Of a stretch of 64,000 nt of DNA, positions 32,701 through 44,059 are shown one piece after another (position 1 is the first letter of the stretch; each line of letters starts with the position of its first letter). The notes under the pieces were generated by a model, which was not told where the DNA came from, ran no database searches, and saw only the letters and a program-made list of their open reading frames with translations. The stretch comes from Clitoria ternatea (Eukaryota; Streptophyta; Magnoliopsida; Fabales; Fabaceae), in assembly GCA_037962975.1 (NCBI GenBank), contig CM075672.1, positions 124,358,001-124,422,000 of the forward strand, given 5' to 3'. Both the position numbers and the translations under genes were made by a program.

Positions 32701-34970
32701 AATAAGTCATTAAACCCTTTCCCCTTTAGAACCCTAAACACTTTCTTCCCTCTTAGTGTCCTCTCTCAGTCTCTCAATCTCCTGGTCTCTCTTAGTCTCC
32801 TCTCTTCCCTCTCTCCGACTCTTATCACCATCTTCGACTGGCCTATTTTTGGTTCCCTTTTCCACCCTCACGGTTCACCCTTCTTACACAGCACCACCGA
32901 TGCACTACTCCCCCCTCACGGCTCAGTGGCTCACGCAGCACCACTCGCTTCTCTCTCCCTCACGGTTGAGTGCTAATGCACACAAGACCATTCCATTCTC
33001 TCCCTCATAGCTCAGACACACTCATACATCATCATCGCTCGTCTCCCTCATGGCTCACTGTTGGTCAGCTTCTAATCCCTTCTCCTTTTAATTGATTTTC
33101 TATTTTTTAATTTTTTTGTTTGTTTGAGGATTTGGTGACTATTTTGAAATTGGTAAATTGGTAAACAGTAGTTGGTATATTTTGAAATTGCATAACTGGT
33201 AAATTGTGGGCTAAATATATCAGTTGGTCCTTTATCTTTTTAAAAAATATTAATTTGGTACTTTAATTATTTTTTTGTTCACTTTGGTCCCCTGATTGAT
33301 TTAAAATGTGCCGAGTGTGTCCTTCTGTCAATTTCCCTTAATGTTTGTTTGCCATTTTATGTGACATGCTGTAAGGCATAGACATCATGGTACACATGTC
33401 AAAACGGGATTTGCTAATGACTATAACTGTCTAAACGATGCTGTTTTGGAAATGAGAGGGAAAATAAAAAAAGGTGTCTTCATCTTCCTTCTTCGTGTGA
33501 CTAAAGTAGAGATATAAGTTTTCTTTGTATCTAAGTAACACGATCAAGGAAGGTTGTGAAGGTGGGTGCTGCAAAATTCAGTTTTGTTATTATGTTTTGT
33601 TATCAGTTTACTATATAGGCTTGCAAAATTTTGTTTTGTTATTTTGTTTTGTGATCAGTTTACTGTATAGGCTTGTAGAATTTTGTTTTGTTATTCTATT
33701 TTATGATTAAGTAGGGACATCGACTTATAGAATTTTGTTATGCTCAGCTTACTATATAAGCTTCTTGTTATTCTCTTTTGTTATCAGTTTTCAGATTTAA
33801 TGAAATCATGTTATGTTCAGTTTCTCCTTTTCTTTTCTCTCTTAATTCTTTAAATGCTATCTTGGTGTCATATGACTGCTACTGCATCCGTTTCAAATAA
33901 TGGTGTATTTTCTACTATATCCAAATCAAGTTACTTCAATGGAAGCATGTGCTATTTTGTTAATTATAAGTACTTAATACGACATATTATTGATAGTAAT
34001 TTGTATTGTAGACTAGCTTTAGTGGTATGACCTATAACCTACAGAGAAAGTCCTTTCTACAATAGGATGTGTTGATTTAGTTTTTATTTTTAAGAGCTAG
34101 CTCCCTTTGTTCATTTGGAATAACCTGTCATTGGTTTATCTTTATTCATCATTCATCAGGAAACCCTATGATACACCTACTTCTACCTATTAGTGACAAT
34201 CCTAGGGAATCATCTTATCAGTGACAAATTCTATGATTGGAATATTTCTTTTCATAAAAGGTATATTTATAATAAGCTTAAAGCTTCATAAGCTTTAGCT
34301 TAACAGAGAGTGTTAAAATACAGGAAAATAACTTACCATATCATATTTTATATTATCCTCGAGGATCAGTTTTCCCATTTCCTTTTTCCTATTTTGTCTT
34401 AAAATTAGTTACTATATTTCCTTATCTTATTATGATTTATTTCCCTAATCAGTTAATAATTAGGATCATAATAAGCATGATAAGGATTAGCACTTTAGTT
34501 TTCCACACATGAATACATCAAAATAATGTAATACATTCATTTCATTATATAAAAGTATATTCCAAAGTTTCTATTCTCTCCCTCAATGCCTAAAAACCTT
34601 ATAATTTCATTGGTCATTATTAATTAATATATTCATATAGGTCAGATCACTACCCAAGGTACATAGAAAGCCATGAAACTCAACAAAGAAACAACATTAA
34701 GCAACTCATCAATAATGTATCTGAAACAAGAATGACAAGTTTAACAAACGTCAGCAGTTGCTATTTCATTAGTGGACTAATGGACTAATCACCAAAAAAC
34801 AGAGAGGAAAAACACAATAACACTCAGTAAATTGACTAACAAAACTAATCAATACAATATTTGATATGAAAAACAAACAGCTAAACACGGGTCCATGAAA
34901 AACATAGAGCAAAAATAGAAAACAAGGGGTGTTCACCGGAAAACCTGCAGGGGTGGTCGCCGGAGACTCC
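32701..34970. other. No gene recognised; mixed repeat debris
   Basis: 32750-33010 is C/T-rich and leader-like (TCTCTCAGTCTCTCAATCTCC). 33200-33330 has the ATTTGGTACTTTAATTATTT and TTTGGTCCCC words common in plant Mutator-like or MITE-type repeats. 33580-33720 has imperfect direct repeats of TTTTGTTATTnTGTTTTGTnATCAGTTTACT. Nothing here supports a protein. Confidence 0.45.
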
Positions 34971-34974
34971 TCAC

Positions 34975-35235
34975 ACGTTGTCGCAGCTCTGCCTGGCCGG
35001 AGAGGTAAACGGAGACAGGGAGGGGGAAGACGGAGGTGAGGAGAGGGAGGGAGAGGTGGTGAACGGAGGGAGGGAGAAGGTGAATGGAGGTGAGGAGAGG
35101 AGGGAGCGGGAAGACGGAGGTGAAGAGAGGAGGGAGCGGGAAGACGGAGGGAGGAGGTGAACGGAGGTGAGGATAGGGAGGGAGAGCTGAACGGAGAGGT
35201 TAGGGTGAGAAGGGGGAAGGTTAGGGCAACTGAGA
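34975..35235. repeat. GGA-rich minisatellite
   Basis: Imperfect tandem units built on GGAGGTGAGGAGAGG and AGGGAGCGGGAAGACGGAGG; the clearest pair starts at 35101 and 35131 (30-bp period). Strong purine bias on the plus strand. The plus-strand Glu/Gly/Arg-rich open frame is a by-product. Confidence 0.85.
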
Positions 35236-35269
35236 GGGAAAGGGGCTGCTGTCGAGTAACATTAAAACC

Positions 35270-36010
35270 TTAGCGACGGCAACCAAGCCGTCGCTAAAGA
35301 AGTCACTACCTTTAAACATTTAGCGACGGCACACAAACTCCGTCCCTAATACCCTGAACCGCAGCGACGGCCTCAACCCACCGTCACTAACTTCAATCAT
35401 TAAAAGGAAAAATTGGAGGGAAGTGGAATACCTAGCGACGGGCGGACGAATCCGTCACTAGTATACTGAATTTTAGCGACGGTTTCACACCCCCGTCACT
35501 ACCTTCCAAGTATTTAAATTCAATAGTGTGGAGGGTAGACGAAAACATAGCGACGGTAGCCATACCGTCACTAATCTCCTAAAAATTAGCGACGGTTGGA
35601 GAACTCTGTCACTAACCTCCTAAACCTTAGCGACGGTTTCTCTACCCGTCACTAACTTCAACAGGAAAAATATCTGAAGCGTAGGTGAAAATATTAGCGA
35701 CGGCATTGTGGATCCGTCACTAGTACAAATCATAGCGACGCGTACTGACCGTCGCTATAGTTGGAGGGAACATTAGCGACGGTAGTTGACCGTCGCAACT
35801 GTTTTTCCCGCCAACTGAAAACCAGGGCGGGAAATAAAAAATGGTGGCGCTAAAATATAGCGACCCTTCTAGCGACGGTGTTGACAAGGATTAGCGACCA
35901 CGTTTTACAGCGGTCGCTAATTTAGTCGCTAACAACTCTTAGGTCCCTTTTGACATGAAGCGGTCGCTAACACGGTCGCTATTTAGCGACGGCAGGTGGT
36001 GGTCGCTAAT
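35270..36010. repeat. Right subterminal TAGCGACGG array
   Basis: Copies of TTAGCGACGG and CCGTCGCTA/CCGTCACTA, often 30-60 bp apart as inverted pairs, mirror the left end and run to within 40 bp of the right terminus. Confidence 0.92.
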
Positions 36011-37629
36011 TTGAGGTAGCTGTTTGGGGTTTTTTTAGTTGTGAATTCACACACTCCGAAAGTTCCACCACATTGTCCGCAATGTAATCTCCTATCAACA
36101 CACATAAATACACATGTATTCAATTTATGAGCCATCGTAAGGCACTATCATAAATCTAAATAATTGCCAACATCTCTTAAAGTCCAATATCAAGTATTAG
36201 ACTTGTTAAAACACCTATTCACATACTTGTGTTAGGCTTTGGGAATTCCTTTCCCAATATCATGATTCTCTAAATCTCAAAGGGGCCTAACCACACCCAA
36301 CAACAACAAGATCACATCCCTTATTCATAATACATCCAATCATCATATAAATCATCCATTTGCCATCATTATCACCCAAAATTCAACATAGCTAACCTAT
36401 CCTCCAATAACCATAATTATTCAACAAATTCAAATGGCACATGCCATGGCCTAAGGCCTCATCAACCCATAATGTCCAATCCACACATCCATCACAACCA
36501 TTTACCTTGACTAATGCCATCTCTCATCATCAACAAATATCCTTTCAACATCATTAACAATAGCCATACTCTAAATATCGCATATTTCCACCTAAAATTA
36601 ATCCTCAAACCAATATTACATGTTTTCCCCAATTTCTTAGGGCTAGGGTTTCATCAAAACTTAATCACCATTATTAATATTGATCAATCATCATCAATGA
36701 CCATTCTTCCTCATCAATATCATTCCCTAACATCATTAAACACATTTCCCACTCACATTTCATATTTTCCCCAAATTCCTAAAGTTAAGGTTTCCATAAA
36801 AATTCAAAAACAACCACTTATACTCATCATTTCCTACTCCATCATGTGCCATTTTCGTGTACCCCTATCACACCTACACAGAGACATATATTCTCATACC
36901 CCACCTTAGGGTTTTGCATAAAAATGGCTCCCATTCCATAACCCATACATATAACACTCTCCCAATCATATGAAAATCAAAACCTAAGGCTCAAGCTCAT
37001 TAGAATGGAGGAAGACATACCTTAAGCCAAGAAATCACAATGGGCTTCTAAGAGAGGGAGAGGGTGACAAAAATTTAAGGAAGAAGAGGGAGGAGCTTCC
37101 ATCAACATCATCTCCTTCAAGCTCTATAGGAAAAACGAAAATGGAGGGAGGAGGAAGAGGCACCATCATTTTTGCTAGGTTTAGACAGGAAGAAGATGAA
37201 GAGAATGGGATGAGAAAATGGAAGAAGTGTTTGCCAAGGGGAGCTAAAAACCAATAAAGGGAGAAGGGAGAGTAGGGTTTTATGTTTTAATTTTATTCCC
37301 TCCATTAAAAATTTTTCTATTTTACAACATACAGGATCTCTATTTAGGCTCAATACTTTATCTGAAAATTATTCCGAATACATATTCGGACTCCTAATAA
37401 TATTCTTAACAGCCCTGACCAATGGCATCTCAATCGGAGATACTTAGTACGACACCCATATTTTAACCGTGAATAATTTTAATTCTTAAAGCCTTAATAA
37501 ATTATAAATAATCTTCATAAATCTCAATTTAATTATTTCAATATTTTTGGGACACTTATTAAACCATTTATAATTATTTAATATTTATTCCTCCTATTTA
37601 ATCATTTTTATAAAACTCAGGATGTTACA

Positions 37630-38859
37630 GATAGAATGCACTAAATCTCAATCCCCTCAAGATGCTACCCAAAATGGCAATAACTCACAAAGCCTTAGTC
37701 TCAAGAAAGCCAATAAAGAGAAATACTCAAATGACAAACTTGAGACGAAAAGACAAGCAAGAAAAGGTAAATTAGGAAGCTAAACCAAGGAGAATGTTAT
37801 GTGACAAACTAGAATGTGACAAGCAACAAATGGACAAAATGAAAGAAGACACACAAGAGTAACAATAATATGACAAGCTTAGAATGCAACAAAAGACAAA
37901 CAAGAATAAATGCAATGAAAAAGGAAGCACACAAAGAATACAAACTAGAAACTCTAGGATGCTTACAATTTTCAAAACAATTTGTATAGTTTCCAAAACT
38001 TATTTTCCTCAATTCAATAGTATAAATATGCACTACAAGAACACTTTTAACTATTTTTAAGACAAGGTACAACTGTTGTATTTTTATTTTTTTATTTCTA
38101 ATGATTTTTCAAGCCCTTTTTTTACTCTTTTTCACAAGATAATGGTCCAAACAATGCAAGAGACAAAGATCTAATATACTTTTTGGCTTTTGATACTTTT
38201 TATACTTGTTTTTAATGGTTTTTGCTCTATTTTTCAGTATTTTACTATAGCAAAACCAAAACTAAACCGTTCTCAAATAGTGCACAAAAAGAGGCAAAAG
38301 GGTGGAAACTAACAAAGGTAAAATGTAAACAACACTTCCACTCCAAAAAGGCAATGAAAGTCCAAATACAATTCAACAAATGACATGAAAATATGCATAC
38401 AAACAGCATGAAAAGAATAAGATGCAGCGGCTGGAAAATTACAAAATAAGGTAGAACACACACCTAATGAAGAAACTAACAATCCTAAATAAGCAAGGCA
38501 CAAGGTCACCTTAAAATAAGGTGAACCATAAGACTTTAGGAGCTGGTTAGGTACTTTAAATGATGACTTTAAAGCACCTTAGATTCCAGCCACAACACAT
38601 AAAAGCAACACCAATTCAAAATATCTAGAAACACAACCAATGCCTATGACAATATCTAAGGAAACTAGGAAACACTTAAACATTCAAACAAACACCTAAG
38701 AAACATCAAAATTCCACACGGTTTAGGTGCAGTCAAGAATTGAAAATCCATTTAAAATCAAATAAATGACTTAAACATAACACAATATGCAAGAAAAAGT
38801 CAAGAAGTTAAATAGTAACAAAAATACATAATTTAGTTCGAGACCATATTGACATAATG
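37630..38859. other. Unassigned AT-rich sequence left of the solo LTR
   Basis: No gene recognised. It continues on the other side of the solo LTR (42835 onward) since the two flanks share the target duplication TAATG. The minus-strand T-rich frames are low-complexity. Together with 42840-43990 it may be the 3' LTR/UTR of the Athila element, truncated at 37630. Confidence 0.4.
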
Positions 38860-39467
38860 TGTAACATCTAAAATCTTAAAATATAGGATAAATTAATGAA
38901 ATAAACATTGACAAATTGAATGTAAATTATTTAAATGTCCCAAAGTATTGGAATTAATTAAATTAAGATTTTTAGGGACTGTTGGTTATTTAATGAGACC
39001 AGTTAAGCTAAAAATAAGCCCAGTTGAGATATGGTGTCAGACCAAGTATCTTAGATTGAGATGATATTGGTCAGGGCTATTGAGAATAATATTGGGAATC
39101 CAAATATATATTCAGAATAATTTTCAGATAAAGTATTGAGCCCAAATAGAGAGCCTGTTGGCCATAAAACGATGAAGCTTTAATGAATGAGATTAAAAAT
39201 AAAACAAAAAGCCCAATTTCCTTCTCTTCTTTCATGTTGGTTTCTCATTTCTGTGGCAACACTCCTCTTCTTCTTTCTCTCTATTTCTTCTTTACTTCTT
39301 CTCATCTTCTTCCTCCAAAAAAAAAACCCTAGTCAAGTGGCAATCTTCTTTCCCTCTCATTTCATTTTCAAAGAGCTTGGAAAGAGACCATTGAAGCTTG
39401 AAGCCTCCTCTCTCTCCTCTTCCATTTTCATGTGGTGTCTTTCTCTCCTTGAACCCATTTTTTTTGG

Positions 39468-39478
39468 GTGAGGTAAGC
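39468..39478 (+). promoter_or_regulatory. Putative splice donor in the solo LTR
   Basis: GTGAG/GTAAGC with the intron starting at 39473, 613 nt after the LTR start. It follows a C/T-rich leader with Leu/Ser-coding low complexity. Confidence 0.5.
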
Positions 39479-41956
39479 TCATCTCACCATTTTTTTTGAT
39501 AGGTTAATGCCTTGGTTTTGGATATATTTTGGTTGGGGAGAGTAATGCATATAAATAAGCATTTATTAGAAGCATTTAATGCTTAAACCCTAGAGTGGGT
39601 TACCATAAATATATGTATTTAATGAGGGGCTAATGATAGAGGTGCATTTATGGTAGGAAGGTAATGAAGGATGATGATGCATTAATGAGTGGTTGGGTTT
39701 TTGGTGAAAACCCTAACTATGAGGAATTGGGGAAAATGAATAATGTTGGTGAAAGAGAGTGTTTTATGAAGGAATGCATGATAATGATGGATATGAACAT
39801 GGATAAAGGAAGTTGTATGAGGGTCAGGGTTATAGTTGTTTGTAACCCTTGAATTTAATGAATGAGGCTTAATGGGAAGGAATTCCCGAAGCCTAATGGA
39901 TGATAAAAAATGATGTCTATAACATGTCTAACACGTGTTATGAAATTATAGATATGAAGATGATAACATAGAATTAAATTTGTATCTTGAAATAGTTGAT
40001 TGATTTGGGATTTTACATGTGAATTAATGTAGGATCCATTCCGAACGACGAGGCGGGCATGTCGTATCGCTCAGAATTCTTATCTGGAGGTAGGAGAGGA
40101 GTCTTATGTTCTAAATGCATGAATTTTAATGTTATTTGATTGTCATGTGTATTGGTATGCATGTTAGCCTTGCTTGAGATGATATGAGAAATTGTAATGT
40201 GGTATATAGTGTGGATAATGTGTTTGGCAACATGCTTTGGTGCATTTAGAATATTCATGGTGTTTTATATGGTGGTGTAGAATGATCAATAATAAGAAGT
40301 TATGCTTGTATCCACCATGAATGTAATATGAATGTTGTTGATGTTGATTGAGAACCATTGTAATGCCACACAAATTTTTGAACTAATAAGGATGACCAAT
40401 AATAATGAATCCACCAAAACTCATGTGGTAATGTTGGTAATGGTGTTGATGATGATGTATCATGAGTGGCATGTATAGGATGCATAGAGTGAGAAATGCA
40501 TATGATAGGTATTTGCATCCATGGCATACTGCATAGCTGCCGGTGTTGGAATTTTAGGGGAATCCCCCGGTTGGCCCAGTGAGAAGGTGGCTCTGTGCAC
40601 GAGCAATTTATATTTCCCCTGTGACTCGGTGTGTAAGTCACGAAGCTTCCCATGTTGTGCTACGGGGAGCCGCATGTGGTTGACCCTTGTGGGGAGTGGC
40701 TCTTGATGAGCAAGTGTCCCCGGTGGTCCTTGAGATCACAGCTGCCATGATATATCTCATGGTTGGCCCGCAACACCATATGTTGATATGTTGTATACCG
40801 TGGTAAATGGTGAAAATGACTAGGTGTTGCAAGATGGGCGATGCGGTTTGGTACCAGTAAAACAATTGGTGAAATGCATGCAAAATTTAAGAATAAGTGT
40901 ACACATTTTACTACTACAGTAGGGGTATGGTTAGATGATCATACTTGAATCCCATATTCGGTGTTTGTAATCCCACAGTCAGATCTATAATTGTTGAAAC
41001 ATTCCATTATGCATATGCATTAGCTTAAGAGCATTTGCATATAGAAGAAGTATGCCAAAGGTGATGAGATATGATGATGGATGCGATGAGGATGTAATGA
41101 TATACTAAGACAACATAAAAGATATGAATACCAAATAATAGTTTGTGTGTGATATCCAAATTGTGGTGAGATCTGATTATGTATATGTTGTATGCTTTGT
41201 CTAAATTGTAATGTTACTTGTGATGAATGTATGAAGATGTTGAAATGATTAAGAGTACGGTGAAAGATATTTATGTGCAAAGTATACATGTTTTGATGCA
41301 TATGTAGATAATCACATGGTATTCATATTCATTCCTTTGGAATGTGTGACTCACTCTCCCATGTTGTCCATTTTTAGACTTGTGATTCAGGGCACTCATG
41401 GGAAGGGTAGACATTTTGAAGTAAATTTTGGTTGATGGAGGTAAATAGTGGTATAGGAAGTGCCTTGGCCGGTGAAATCTAGATTTTTGTATAGCATGTG
41501 ATGTATATGAATGCTTATTTTGATATCTAGATTAGTGATAATGATTTTGAGGGTCATGGAGGAAAATTTGAGCCTTGATGTGTATGGTCAATTTTCATTT
41601 ATGACCCAAATGATGTAAAGGATAAATTATGATGCTTGATGTTGTTAATTTTTATGAATGAATGGTGTACATTATGACTTGTAGCACTTTATAGAGAATT
41701 ATGAGATGAATGTTTCAAATGATATGTATTGAATGAATGATAATTGAATTTGAAAGGTATAGATAGTTGGATGATGATGTTGTTGATGTTTAATTCAATG
41801 AATGAATGAAGTAATTCTTAAATTATAGTACTTTATGAAGTTGGTAGAATTTGTAGATGCATAATGAAGTAAAATAATGTATTAGGAAAGGTCAAAGTGG
41901 TAGGAAATGATAATTCATATGCTAAGTTGTGAGAATTCCATGTTTCGGCACAAGTT

Positions 41957-42480
41957 CTGCAGAACTCGCTCAAGCGAGTGGGAATCTCGCTCGAGCGAGT
42001 TGCTTATGAAACAGGGGTGTGGCCACTGGCCGAAATTTGCTTAGGCGAATGGCCTTCTCGCCCAAGCGAGATTTGGTGGGAATCAGTGGTTGGTCACTAC
42101 ACTATTCTCGCTCAGGCGAAATGGCCCTGGCCCGGTGATCGCTCAAGCGAGGGAGAAAGGAATAGATACTGGTCGATTTTTGCTCAGGCAGGACTTGCCT
42201 CACCCAAGCGAAAATGGGACAGTGAGCTTCTGTGGTTGCTAGAGCAATCTCGCTCAAGCAAGATGGAATCCGCTCAAGCGAGATTGACTCTAGTGGAAAA
42301 TTTCTTCTCTCTCTCAAGCGTCTTGTTTTCTCGCCTGGGGGTGATCTTCGTATCTCACTCAAGCGAGATGGGGCTCGCTGAGGATGCTTAAAACGTTTCT
42401 CGCTCAGCCTTCCTTATGCTCGCTCTAGCGTCACTGTGTGTGCTTGCCCAAGCGAGTGTGGCTCTCTCTTGAGCGAGTAG
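41957..42480. repeat. CTCGCTCAAGCGAG-like array in the solo LTR
   Basis: Third copy of the array, here in opposite orientation. Starts AACTCGCTCAAGCGAGT near 41963 and ends TCTCTCTTGAGCGAGTAG near 42463-42480. Several intermediate words differ from those in LTR A copies while the two ends of the array are kept. Confidence 0.9.
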
Positions 42481-42839
42481 CCACCTGATGTCTCCCTTGT
42501 TTTAGTTTAAATAAATTTTCATTTCTTATGCATCAAATCCTTATCATGTATCATCTTAAAGGTGTTCTTGGACATAGTATGGGTCATGGAACCTCATGAA
42601 ATCTCTTCTCTTAAAATTCAATCATGTAACAATTAAATTAATTAATTCTTCCGCTGATTTTAATTGGAAAATTATTATAAAATCATCCTTTAATTTACCC
42701 TCTCATATCTTCACATATGGGAGTGGTTTATCATAGATCCAGGTGTTGTATTAAAAGCTTCACCACTTATTTTCTCTTCATTGAATAGTGATTTTAAATC
42801 GCGAAAAATTTCCCCGTATTTTTGGGGCGTCTCATAATG

Positions 42840-44055
42840 AAGAATGTAAAGATGAAGAAAAATGGTCTTAGGTATTTTCACAAACACTTGGTGGGCAAGA
42901 ATACAAGGCATATAAAGAACCCAAATTTGAATTGCCAAGATTTCCCTTTTTTCAATTATGCAAAATCAGATTCATTTAGTGCCAATCAATATATAATTAT
43001 CCAAACATGGCAACAAAAGTGAAGAAGAACATAAGAATGGATGATGAACAATTATGAACTAGCATAAACAATTATGAACAAATTGAGAAGTTAAGAGCAT
43101 ACCTATTTGAATTAAAAACATCAACAAGCATCACATAACATATTTAAGGGTACTTAATGAACTAGTTTGAAATAATCTCAAAGATTTTTCAAATTTGTAA
43201 GAACCCTATTAACATGAAAAATCCCAAATTCTTTTAAGAAAAGAGTTATGGTTACTTAGTTGATAATGATAAGGAAGAGGAAATAAAGAAATGAAGATTG
43301 AGTGGTGTCAAGAGGAATGAATGGGTAGAAGAAGTTTTCTCAATGTGTACTTATGTTTCTTAGAGAGCAAAACACATGAATGGACTAGGGGACTGGAATA
43401 GAAAGCATAGAAGTGAGTTTCAAGTGTACAATTAGAAATTTAAAAGAGCTATCACGATCCACGACCGTGGTAGCAAACCCACGGCCCGTGGAACTCTCTG
43501 GATTAGAAGAAAAGTTTGTGTTAGAGCAAGCCTGGTTCCACAGCCTGTGGGAAAATCACATGGCCCGTGGAACTCTCTATTTTGGCCAAAATGTTTCACT
43601 CAAAGCATAGCCCATGGAAAATCTTGTGGGCAATCAGGTCTCGATCCATGGGATGTGGAAATTTCCCATAACCCGTGGATCACACTATTTTGGGCAAAAA
43701 AAATTTATGTGAAAACTGGCATGTATCAAGTCTGGTTCCATAGCCTATGGAAATTTCCCACAGCCTGTGGAACACTATTTTCAGAAAAACGATCTTAGCT
43801 AAAATGAGGTTGTTGTATGAAAAAGGATCCACTGACTTAGACACTTATTCCATGTAAAAGGAAAAAGGAAAATGGATTAAAACTCAAATAACAAATATTT
43901 GTTTTTTGTTTTGTTTTTTTAATAAATGCAAAATACCTATTTGAATTCTAAAGAGAAAATTGAAGAATAACAAATGGGGTTACCTCACTACTAGTGCTAA
44001 GTTTTAAGTCTTCAGCCAGACCATATAATCAATCATGTCAAGAATCATAAGACTC
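42840..44055. other. Unassigned sequence with CCACGGCCCGTGG word array (43459-43775)
   Basis: No gene recognised. 43459-43775 carries repeated words CCACGACCGTGG, CCACGGCCCGTGG, TTCCACAGCCTGTGG and decayed forms such as CCATAGCCTATGG, all self-complementary around one central base or dinucleotide. It lies 3' (minus strand) of the Athila integrase, where a 3' UTR and LTR are expected. Confidence 0.6.
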
Positions 44056-44059
44056 AAGC

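Larger units (their letters stand above)
21015..36047 (-). mobile_element. Large CACTA (En/Spm-type) transposon, about 15 kb
   Basis: The left end is CACTAAAAAAACAACTG followed by GATAGCGACGG repeats; the right end reads AGCTGTTTGGGGTTTTTTTAGTT, its imperfect inverted partner with the final TAGTG mutated. The right boundary is therefore uncertain between about 36040 and 36047: CAC before the left end (21012-21014) matches CAC at 36048-36050 if the longer version is right. Inside, all on the minus strand, are a TNPD-like transposase pseudogene (23775-27535) and a second spliced gene (21900-23741). The rest of the element (28-35 kb) is non-coding except for a hAT remnant and an orphan exon. Subterminal GTCGCTA arrays mark both ends. 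The transposase has in-frame stops, so this copy is probably not autonomous. Confidence 0.9.
20689..37629 (-). repeat. Truncated Tekay-type LTR split by the large CACTA element
   Basis: The two flanks of the CACTA element (20689-21014 and about 36048-37629) together make one LTR-like unit. The right edge is GGATGTTACA at 37620-37629, as in element A. Around the CACTA, CTCTCCTACCTCGAGAGAAG on the left matches the block at 5786-5806 and 19118-19138 in LTR A. A donor AAG/GTATGT lies 610 nt from the LTR start (intron from 37020, minus strand). The left end is abrupt and has no TG terminus. No polypurine tract follows at 37630, so there is no evidence of an internal region. Confidence 0.72.
38860..42834 (+). 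mobile_element. Solo LTR of the element A family
   Basis: 3975 bp from TGTAACATC to GGGGCGTCTCA, flanked by the perfect duplication TAATG (38855-38859, 42835-42839). It is the reverse complement of the LTR A type over its length: shared blocks include GAACGACGAGGCGGGCATG near 40044-40062, GGCCCAGTGAGAAGGTGGCTC near 40575, GCCTTGGCCGGTG near 41463, and the CTCGCTCAAGCGAG array. No internal region is present, which shows LTR-LTR recombination after insertion. Plus-orientation leader and donor precede 39473. Confidence 0.95.

Noticed and set aside
34978..35160. Glu/Gly/Arg-rich 60-codon frame
   Set aside because: Translation of a purine-rich minisatellite; no gene signals.
35270..36010. Possible satellite or origin-like iterons
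   Set aside because: Same words at the other CACTA end in inverted arrangement explain them as transposon subterminal repeats.
37117..38509. Several Leu/Phe-rich minus-strand frames resembling membrane proteins
   Set aside because: T-rich DNA gives Leu/Phe/Ser runs; no conserved start or family, adjacent to LTR edges.
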